Source: Ramicandelaber brevisporus (Eukaryota; Kickxellomycota; Ramicandelaberales; Ramicandelaberaceae). Taken from it: a stretch of DNA of 13,615 nucleotides. Below the pieces are notes generated by a model, which did not search any database, had not been told where the DNA came from, and saw only the letters and a program-made list of their open reading frames with translations. The first letter of the stretch is position 1. Each line of letters begins with the position of its first letter. A program made the translations under genes and the position numbers. Positions 8,584-13,615 of this stretch are shown one piece after another. The DNA lies in contig MU603025.1 of NCBI GenBank assembly GCA_025201865.1, positions 11,718-25,332 of the forward strand. Direction: 5' to 3'.

Positions 8584-8613
8584 GCTGGCAAATGCCCCCA
8601 ATAAATTACGCGT
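8584..8613 (+). promoter_or_regulatory. RAD23 upstream motifs: PACE-like, CCAAT and MCB-like
   Basis: Within 30 bases, ~115-145 nt upstream of the RAD23 ATG, lie GCTGGCAAA (8584-8592; one mismatch from the yeast proteasome element GGTGGCAAA), a CCAAT core (8598-8602) and ACGCGT (8608-8613, the MluI cell-cycle box). Proteasome and RAD23 genes share such control in yeasts. Whether the factors exist in this lineage is unknown, so the call is tentative. Confidence 0.25.
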
Positions 8614-8670
8614 CGCAGTTTGTTTCTTGACTTTTGACCTCTTTGTCGACAGCACTTTTTTGATTCAACA

Positions 8671-8696
8671 ACGACACCAACAAACGACACCAACAA
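8671..8696 (+). repeat. 13-bp tandem repeat in the RAD23 leader
   Basis: ACGACACCAACAA occurs twice in direct succession (8671-8683 and 8684-8696), followed by more CA/GA-rich sequence up to the ATG at 8729. The leader is almost free of T, so the mRNA would be unstructured, which favours efficient scanning. That fits the strong codon bias of the gene. Confidence 0.6.
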
Positions 8697-8728
8697 GCGA
8701 CAAACGACAGACAAACGAGACTACCACG

Positions 8729-10063
8729 ATGGTAAAGGTTGCGGTTAAGACGTTAAAGAAGGACGTTTACACAGTCGACGCCGAGTTGACTACCACGATC
8801 GCTCAGGTAAAAGAGCTCCTCGTGCCTCAGGTTGGCGCACCTGCCGACTTGATGAAGCTGATTTGCGGCGGCAAAGTCCTCAATGACGGGCAGACCTTGG
8901 CAGAGTCGAAGATCGAGGACACAAAGTTCTTTGTCCTGATGCTCAGCAAGCCAAAGCCTGGCGCTGCCCCTGTTGCTCCTGCTGCGACGCCATCTACTCC
9001 AGCTCCACCTGCAGCCAGCAAAGCTTCAGAGTCGACAACCAGCACTACAACAACGGCTACTGAGCCACCTCCAGCACCAGTCAAGGCAGCCGCTGCATCT
9101 TCAGAAAAGCAGCCTGCGGTCGAGTCCACTCCAACTGCAAACATTGCCACTGCTCCAGCTGCTTCTACTGCCGCTGCCGCTGAGTCTGTTGCGACAACCG
9201 AGCCACCTCCAGCATTCGATCCAAACTCCATCGTTCGCGGCTCTGCATATGAACTCGCGGTTGCAAATCTGATGGAGATGGGATTCCAGCGTGAGCAAGT
9301 TGCAGCTGCCATGCGTGCAAGCTACAACAATCCCGACCGTGCTGCGGAATATTTGTTTACCGGCATTCCTGAGCACATTGAACGCGAGATGGCTGCTGCC
9401 GCTGCTGCTGCTCCAGAGCCAACTGCAGTTCCAGTTGCTCAAACTCAAGCCAACCGTCCGCAATCTACTCAGGTAGTACAGCCACAGGCTCCCGCTGCTG
9501 CTCCTGGTGGTGGTGGTGGTGGCGGCAATCTGTTCCAGCAAGCTGAGCAGGCACGTGCTCGTACCGGTGGCGCTGCTGGTGGTGCTCAAGCTGCTGGCAA
9601 CTTTACAATGGAAGAGCTGATTGCCACCGAGCAATTCCAGCAAATCCGCACCATTGTTCACGAGAACCCAGCTATGCTCGTCCCAATGCTCGAACAGCTC
9701 GCCGCCGAAAGACCAGACCTTGCTCAATTCATCATGACCAACCGTCGCCAATTTTTGCAGCACTTGGGTCTCGCCGCTCCAGCTCGCGGTGCCGCCGATG
9801 CCACAATGGAAGGTTTGGAAGGCGAATATGAAGATTTTGAGTCGATGGATGAGGACGAAGGTGATGCGCCAGGAGCTGCCGGTGGACATGGAGGTCGTCA
9901 GTACATTACTGTGACAGAGGAGCAGCGCGCTGCGATTGAGCGTCTGATGGCTCTGGGATTCTCGCGTGAAATGGTTGTTCAGGCTTATTTTGCATGCGAT
10001 CAGAACGAGGAATTGGCCGCCAACTATCTGTTTGAGAATGGTGATGATGATTTTGATCAGTAA
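8729..10063 (+). CDS. RAD23: UV excision repair / proteasome shuttle protein Rad23
   Basis: This 444-residue protein has the complete Rad23 architecture. Residues 1-74 are a ubiquitin-like domain ([11 protein letters not shown] start, [13 protein letters not shown] core) that docks on the proteasome. A Pro/Ala/Thr linker follows. Residues ~172-212 are UBA1 ([18 protein letters not shown]). The XPC/Rad4-binding domain lies at ~290-347 ([20 protein letters not shown] onward). Residues ~397-437 are UBA2 ([20 protein letters not shown]). A short acidic stretch (366-379) precedes UBA2. Rad23 carries polyubiquitinated substrates to the proteasome and stabilises Rad4/XPC in nucleotide excision repair. 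The ATG at 8729 is chosen because the ubiquitin-like fold begins there; the frame continues upstream to 8513 without an ATG. Length is typical of fungal Rad23. Codons are strongly biased and there is no intron. Confidence 0.96.
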   Translation: MVKVAVKTLKKDVYTVDAELTTTIAQVKELLVPQVGAPADLMKLICGGKVLNDGQTLAESKIEDTKFFVLMLSKPKPGAAPVAPAATPSTPAPPAASKASESTTSTTTTATEPPPAPVKAAAASSEKQPAVESTPTANIATAPAASTAAAAESVATTEPPPAFDPNSIVRGSAYELAVANLMEMGFQREQVAAAMRASYNNPDRAAEYLFTGIPEHIEREMAAAAAAAPEPTAVPVAQTQANRPQSTQVVQPQAPAAAPGGGGGGGNLFQQAEQARARTGGAAGGAQAAGNFTMEELIATEQFQQIRTIVHENPAMLVPMLEQLAAERPDLAQFIMTNRRQFLQHLGLAAPARGAADATMEGLEGEYEDFESMDEDEGDAPGAAGGHGGRQYITVTEEQRAAIERLMALGFSREMVVQAYFACDQNEELAANYLFENGDDDFDQ

Positions 10064-10065
10064 TT

Positions 10066-10119
10066 AAGTTAGTAAGTTAGTAACTAAGTAGGCATTAGTA
10101 ACTCTCTCTCTCTCTCTCC
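10066..10119. repeat. AAGTTAGT direct repeat and CT microsatellite after RAD23
   Basis: Immediately after the RAD23 stop, AAGTTAGT is present twice in tandem (10066-10073, 10074-10081), followed by related AACTAAGTA. A CT dinucleotide run (10102-10119) comes next. The region is the 3' UTR of RAD23 and lies in the 175-base convergent gap to the Tom5-like gene. No function is evident. Confidence 0.6.
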
Positions 10120-10238
10120 TTTTCTTTGATTTAAAACTAATTCTTTCAATAGTATACTTCTTTTTAGTCTATCTGACTCGAACTGGCAAGCTCCTCGGGG
10201 AAATGTCACCCTAAGAAATTTTGGGTCAAACTGTTGTT

Positions 10239-10394
10239 TTATTTGGCAAAAGTGGTTGACAGGAAGTCGATCAGAGCTGGACCGTAGTGCAAAGCCAGTG
10301 CAACGCCAACAAAGGTGCGCAGGGTAGACTTTGTGTTCTCGCGCATCGCACGGCGCTCGGCCTCGGTTGGCTTTGGTGGCGCAAAATTGAACAT
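10239..10394 (-). CDS. Tom5-like small mitochondrial import protein (51 aa)
   Basis: The minus strand has ATG at 10394 and TAA at 10239-10241, encoding 51 residues: MFNFAPPKPTEAERRAMREN, then TKSTLRTFVGVALALHYGPA, then LIDFLSTTFAK. An N-terminal Pro-rich, acidic/basic cytosolic part is followed by one hydrophobic helix (~28-46). This matches the size and plan of fungal Tom5, a tail-anchored subunit of the outer-membrane TOM complex that passes preproteins to the Tom40 channel. Third codon positions are mostly C/G (AAG, ACC, CTG, ATC, GAC), unlike random sequence and like the highly expressed genes here. A consensus splice acceptor lies 12 nt upstream of the ATG, supporting a real transcript. 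Another small tail-anchored mitochondrial protein is the alternative. Coding status is more certain than the Tom5 name. Confidence 0.7.
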   Translation of the reverse strand: MFNFAPPKPTEAERRAMRENTKSTLRTFVGVALALHYGPALIDFLSTTFAK

Positions 10395-10406
10395 CTCGTG
10401 CAAGAT

Positions 10407-10490
10407 CTGGAGCAAATGAAAGAGGAATAAAAAAAAATTGAAGAATTAAAGTTGATAAATAATAAAGCGAGAAGCAAAGTTTGTGCATAC
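10407..10490 (-). other. 5' UTR intron (84 nt) of the Tom5-like gene
   Basis: The minus strand has donor GTATGC (10490-10485), an AT-rich body with a poly-T/pyrimidine run, and acceptor CTCCAG (ending at 10407). The acceptor lies 12 nt before the ATG at 10394. The first exon has an in-frame TAA, so it is probably non-coding and the intron lies in the 5' UTR. Length and signals fit fungal introns. Confidence 0.6.
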
Positions 10491-10493
10491 CGC

Positions 10494-10514
10494 TTAATTG
10501 ATATCTGAAGACAT
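10494..10514 (-). other. Six-codon upstream ORF in the Tom5-like leader
   Basis: In the first exon, ATG TCT TCA GAT ATC AAT TAA encodes MSSDIN, ending 4 nt before the splice donor. After splicing it sits in the same frame as the main ORF, 15 nt upstream of the main ATG. It could reduce translation of the main ORF. It could also be the old start of a longer reading frame, now closed by the TAA. Confidence 0.4.
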
Positions 10515-10713
10515 CGTCATCAACATTCTCTCGATGATCATTTGCACGTCGACTGCGGTGTAATGATTCTCTGGCCATCCTCATGTGTGGCTTGGGATTA
10601 TTGCTGCATTTGCGAGTTTGGAAACGCTCACCATCAGTATGACGTATCGAAACAAAGCAGAACTATTGAAGTTATGCAGATACTATCACTGTTTCCAGTT
10701 AATGGGTGTAGTC

Positions 10714-12753
10714 TTAATCACTGTAATCACTCAACACTAATTCATCACCATCGTCATCATCATACTCACTGTTATTCTGACTCATCGAACTATTCAAGTT
10801 GGCACTGATGTTGGTGGCTGTGTCCAATCGAGCAATGAGAAAGCACGAATATCGTACTTTGGCATATAGTAACCGCAGCACCAATGCAGGGGCTGTTGTT
10901 ATTTGTTCACTCTGATGAATGTTCTTTTTATGATCAAATTTATTATAAAACGAGTAGCCAATATAACCACAATCGGATGTAACACATAGCCAACCTTTTA
11001 TTATATCTGGATGCTGCGGTTGACTTGATTGGCTAATTGCTGCCGCGAGATGTGGGTTGCTGGTGTGTTGATTGATATTGGGATCGCTTCCAGTAATCCT
11101 AGCACTTTCTGGCAGAGCAGAGTTATCAATCGATTTCTCTTCACACCCATGCTTCTGTTGCAAGTGTGTGAGTAGACACTCTGGCACTAACCGACATTCA
11201 TAGCATATGAACAATCCAGTCGTAGTGTGATAACCACATCTAGTACCACCAGTGCAAAAATCATTCACCTTTAGATAGCAAATGGTAGATTGTCTCCTTT
11301 TGATAGCTTGTTGCTGCTGTTGACTATTGTCGTTTTCACCACCAGCACGTTTTTGTTTCACCAATGTGTAATGAGCACTTTTAATATGGTGACGAAAAGC
11401 ATCAATATTTTTGTGCATTGTTTCACAATCTGGAATCGGACATGCCCATCCATCGTCTAACGACTGACGAGTAAGAATGTAAGTTGTACCATATACATTC
11501 ATCACATCTTCAAGTGTGTGATCACGCCGATGCACGTAAAATTGAGCAGCTGAGTTGAATATACGCCTGCAGTTATCATAACGGCAAGTGAACTGTCGTT
11601 TCTGATTGGATTCATCTGTAGTTCCATTCTGTTCGACACCATCACCATTCTCATCTTGAGCATCCAATTCGCTGTGGCTGGAGTCGAGTTTGTGCTGGCT
11701 CACTGTGTTACAATTTGTTGTGACAGCGTCGCTTGTTTGGTCAATGCGAGTGATGAGAAAGCATGAGGTATATGCTTTGGTATACGCAAGACGTAGTAAG
11801 AGTGCTGGAACTGTCGACATTTGTTCGCCTTGATGAACTTTTTTTCTGTGAGCAGATTTACGATCATCAGGGTAGCAAAAATATCTGCAATCGGATGTAA
11901 CACATAGCCAACCTCTAACAATATAGTGATGCTGCCAATATGGTCGGCTAATTGCTGATGCAAGATGTGGGTTGCTGGTGTGCTGGTTGATATTGGGATT
12001 AGCATTCACAGCCACTGCACTGTCTGGCAGAGCAGAGTTATCAATCGACTTCTCATCATATGCGTGCTTTTGCTGTAAATGAGTTAGCGGACATTCTGGT
12101 ACTAACATACATTCGTAACAAATGAACACTCCAATAGTATTATGATAGCCACAGCGAGCACTAGCTACGTAAAAGTCATCCACACCAAAGAAATAAACCT
12201 TGCACTGAGAAATCCGAGCTGGAGGATGGTGTTCCTGAGGTTGCTGTTGCAGCTTCACAGCATTACCATGACCCTTTCGTATATGCTTACGTAAGCCGTC
12301 AACTGTTTTGTATGTCGCCTCACAAGCCGGAATAGGACATTGCCACCGATCACTTAACGATTGTCGAGTTAGAGTGTATATCTTGCTATACATCTTGAGT
12401 TCTGTTTGGAGTTTGTGCTCGTTATGATGCATTTTCAGCTGGCTGGTAGAATTGAAGCTGCGACCACATCCAGGATGCTTGCAGACGAACCGCTGCTGCT
12501 TTCTTGGAGTTAATGTGAACTGGTTGGTGTCTTCATCGTCATCATCGCTACTCTCAGATTTGATATGGCCTTCCTCGCCTTCTTCGCTGTCAGCATCTGA
12601 ACCAGGCTCGACTTTGGTGTCAATGTTTGAAGAGTGCTGCTCGAGTTTGATATCAGCTGTTGTAGAAAGACTCTGCTCGAGCTTGACTTGCAAGTCGACT
12701 GCTGCTGCTGCTGTTGTTGCTGCTGGTTCTGTCTTGATCTTCACGGTCGACAT
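10714..12753 (-). CDS. Zinc-finger protein with two tandem four-finger modules (OrsD-like part), probable DNA-binding
   Basis: This 679-residue protein starts at ATG 12753; the open frame extends 45 bases upstream without another ATG. Residues 1-80 are acidic/Ser-rich. Two homologous modules follow (~89-338 and ~388-644). Each has two classical C2H2 fingers (C91/C96/H109/H113 and C139/C144/H157/H162; C390/C395/H408/H412 and C438/C443/H456/H461). A C-x2-C-x9-H-x4-H finger follows (C212/C215/H225/H230; C517/C520/H530/H535), then a C-x4-C-x12-H-x4-H finger (C284/C289/H302/H307; C590/C595/H608/H613). The last two, around ICYEC and GWLC, resemble the paired zinc motifs of OrsD-type proteins (PF12013) by my recollection. 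KIKTEP, VKLEQ, IKLEQ and TKVEP near the N-terminus look like SUMO sites (psi-K-x-E). The C-terminus is acidic. A nuclear regulator is likely; transposon origin is possible. Codons are weakly biased. Proteinase A lies upstream on the same strand. Confidence 0.85.
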   Translation of the reverse strand: MSTVKIKTEPAATTAAAAVDLQVKLEQSLSTTADIKLEQHSSNIDTKVEPGSDADSEEGEEGHIKSESSDDDDEDTNQFTLTPRKQQRFVCKHPGCGRSFNSTSQLKMHHNEHKLQTELKMYSKIYTLTRQSLSDRWQCPIPACEATYKTVDGLRKHIRKGHGNAVKLQQQPQEHHPPARISQCKVYFFGVDDFYVASARCGYHNTIGVFICYECMLVPECPLTHLQQKHAYDEKSIDNSALPDSAVAVNANPNINQHTSNPHLASAISRPYWQHHYIVRGWLCVTSDCRYFCYPDDRKSAHRKKVHQGEQMSTVPALLLRLAYTKAYTSCFLITRIDQTSDAVTTNCNTVSQHKLDSSHSELDAQDENGDGVEQNGTTDESNQKRQFTCRYDNCRRIFNSAAQFYVHRRDHTLEDVMNVYGTTYILTRQSLDDGWACPIPDCETMHKNIDAFRHHIKSAHYTLVKQKRAGGENDNSQQQQQAIKRRQSTICYLKVNDFCTGGTRCGYHTTTGLFICYECRLVPECLLTHLQQKHGCEEKSIDNSALPESARITGSDPNINQHTSNPHLAAAISQSSQPQHPDIIKGWLCVTSDCGYIGYSFYNKFDHKKNIHQSEQITTAPALVLRLLYAKVRYSCFLIARLDTATNISANLNSSMSQNNSEYDDDDGDELVLSDYSD
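10822..11592 (-). repeat. Internal duplication, copy 2 (zinc-finger module)
   Basis: This segment encodes residues ~388-644 and is homologous to 11740-12489 (residues ~89-338). Identity remains visible at the DNA level: 10970-10996 equals 11888-11914 (27 bases) and 11108-11133 equals 12023-12048 (26 bases), at offsets of 918 and 915. All metal ligands are kept. Confidence 0.85.
11740..12489 (-). repeat. Internal duplication, copy 1 (zinc-finger module)
   Basis: The partner of 10822-11592. The two are joined by an acidic Asp/Glu/Asn-rich spacer (~339-387) that has no counterpart within the modules. Both end in a related hydrophobic strand (PALLLRLAYTK...CFLITRID versus PALVLRLLYAK...CFLIARLD). 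Confidence 0.85.
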
Positions 12754-12958
12754 AGATCTACTGTTCTGTTCTGCTCTGCTGTCGTTGGTAGTGGTCAATC
12801 TTCAGTCGAGTAGTTGAGATTATGAGAGGACAAACACGAATAAAATCGGCTTTATCATCCACAATGTATCGTTGTAAACAAACACTCGTAATCGGATTTG
12901 TCCAAGTATAAAGAAGCCGGAAGAGAGTTAAAATGAGAGGTTAGGGTTGTTTGAGAAT
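12754..12958. other. Short gap between proteinase A and the zinc-finger gene
   Basis: These 205 bases must hold the 3' UTR of proteinase A and the promoter of the zinc-finger gene, both on the minus strand. I see no clear minus-strand TATA box. GTATAAAG at 12906-12913 is on the plus strand, the wrong orientation. A single TTAGGG at 12942-12947 is not a telomere array. Confidence 0.4.
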
Positions 12959-13615
12959 TTAAACGGCAGTTGCAAAGCCAACGGCATTCTTGTCCAGGTC
13001 GTAGACAGTATAGAACTTACGGAGGAAGGCATCACCAACAATCCAGAGCGGACCAGCTGGCGCCGGAATGTCCATGGCCATGATCGACGAGATGCACGAG
13101 CTCTGGACCTGCAAAATGTAGTCCTTGCCAGTGAGCGTGTAGTACTTGCCGCCAAACTTGAATGAGAGATCAGGGAGACTGCCGATCTTGCTGCAGTCAA
13201 CAGTGTACTGGCCGCTCAACGGGTCCTTGGTTGCACCCAGCTGAGCATTGATGAGCTCGGCAATGTCGCTTGGAGCGGCAATGAGGGAGGTACCAGTGTC
13301 GATGGCAGCACCCATGTTGTCGAACTCGACATCTTCGTCACCGAGCTTGATACCCTCGAGAGCAACTTCCCAGTAGCCTTTGCGTTTCAGTGGCACGTAG
13401 GTGAGCTCACCCTTGTAGCGAGTCTCGTCAATGCCGCCAAACACAAGCTCGCCCTCCTTGCCAGAGTTGGTGTCAGTAATGTAGAATGAGAAGAGGTTCT
13501 TGTCAAGCAGCTGGCGGTTCTTCATGTGGTAGAATGGCGGCACAATCTTGTTGACCGAGATGTTGTCATAGCCCAGTCCAAAGATGCCATCAAAGCGGCC
13601 AAACAAGAACGCCAG
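12959..13615 (-). CDS. PEP4: Vacuolar aspartic protease (proteinase A / saccharopepsin), C-terminal half, partial
   Basis: The 218 visible residues form the C-terminal lobe of a pepsin-family (A1) protease; the start lies beyond the window edge. It begins in the flap-distal region (FGRFDGIFGLGYDNISVNKI). It holds the second catalytic Asp in AAIDTGTSLIAAP (visible residue 106, bases 13298-13300). It has a Cys pair (VDCSKIG, SSCISS), and it ends in GPLWIVGDAFLRKFYTVYDL and NAVGFATAV, very close to saccharopepsin. It lacks the GPI tail or Ser-rich extension of cell-surface yapsins, so a vacuolar enzyme is favoured. That enzyme activates other vacuolar hydrolases and degrades proteins during starvation. 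Codons are strongly biased (high expression) and no intron appears in this part. The signal peptide, propeptide and first Asp cannot be checked. Confidence 0.94.
   Translation of the reverse strand: MAFLFGRFDGIFGLGYDNISVNKIVPPFYHMKNRQLLDKNLFSFYITDTNSGKEGELVFGGIDETRYKGELTYVPLKRKGYWEVALEGIKLGDEDVEFDNMGAAIDTGTSLIAAPSDIAELINAQLGATKDPLSGQYTVDCSKIGSLPDLSFKFGGKYYTLTGKDYILQVQSSCISSIMAMDIPAPAGPLWIVGDAFLRKFYTVYDLDKNAVGFATAV

Larger units (their letters stand above)
10395..10713. other. Upstream region of the Tom5-like gene / downstream of the zinc-finger gene
   Basis: These 319 bases hold the Tom5-like 5' UTR, intron and probable promoter on the minus strand, and the 3' end of the zinc-finger transcript. 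CACGTCGACTGCGGT (10545-10559) nearly matches a 15-mer in the RAD23 promoter. A + strand open frame at 10542-10808 is His/Ser-rich and antisense to the zinc-finger gene end, and I do not accept it as a gene. Confidence 0.5.

Noticed and set aside
8513-8728. Extension of RAD23 by 72 codons upstream
   Set aside because: The extension begins at TTG and has no ATG. The ubiquitin-like domain starts exactly at the ATG at 8729, as in other Rad23 proteins.
9101-9889. 262-codon minus-strand open frame inside RAD23
   Set aside because: It is Ser/Trp/Cys-rich with no domain and is fully explained as a shadow of the biased RAD23 codons.
12754-12798. 15-residue N-terminal extension of the zinc-finger protein
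   Set aside because: It would begin at TTG. The first ATG in frame is at 12753.
12941-12950. TTAGGG-like telomere repeat
   Set aside because: Only one copy is present between two genes, so there is no telomeric array.
2138-13615. A protein-degradation gene cluster (subtilase, Rad23, proteinase A)
   Set aside because: The three act in different compartments, are separated by unrelated genes and lie on different strands. Nothing in the sequence shows shared control.

Overview
The window looks like part of a compact fungal nuclear genome. The proteins point that way: a vacuolar proteinase A (saccharopepsin type), a secreted subtilase with I9, PA and Fn3-like parts, a Tom5-sized mitochondrial import protein, a Rad23 ubiquitin-receptor orthologue, and a leucine-rich-repeat protein with the tail of a fungal F-box. 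Genes are mostly single-exon with 0.2-1 kb spacing, and the one intron I can place is about 84 nt. My guess is an early-diverging lineage such as Kickxellomycotina (for example Ramicandelaber). This is a family-level impression, not something the sequence proves.

Layout, left to right: (1) the last ~100 bases of an unidentified + strand gene; (2) an F-box/LRR-like gene (+, about 233-1864) whose 5' end is unresolved; (3) a secreted subtilisin-like protease (-, 2138-4816); (4) a 962-base divergent promoter region with three CTCGAG palindromes and a CT-rich tract; (5) a long, low-complexity, Ser-rich protein with a central coiled coil (+, 5779-8433); (6) RAD23 (+, 8729-10063); (7) a 51-residue Tom5-like gene (-, 10239-10394) with a 5' UTR intron and a six-codon upstream ORF; (8) a 679-residue zinc-finger protein made of two tandem copies of a four-finger module (-, 10714-12753); (9) the C-terminal half of proteinase A (-, 12959 to the window edge).

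There is no operon-like system. The subtilase (secretory route), proteinase A (vacuole) and Rad23 (proteasome shuttle) all serve protein turnover, but that is most likely chance clustering. Two expression classes show in the codons: the subtilase, RAD23, the Tom5-like gene and proteinase A use a narrow C/G-ending set, as highly expressed fungal genes do, while the F-box/LRR, coiled-coil and zinc-finger genes are A/T-richer and less biased. The most novel item is the duplicated zinc-finger protein, whose inter-finger linker is more conserved between copies than some of the fingers. I saw no tRNA, rRNA, CRISPR array or intact mobile element.
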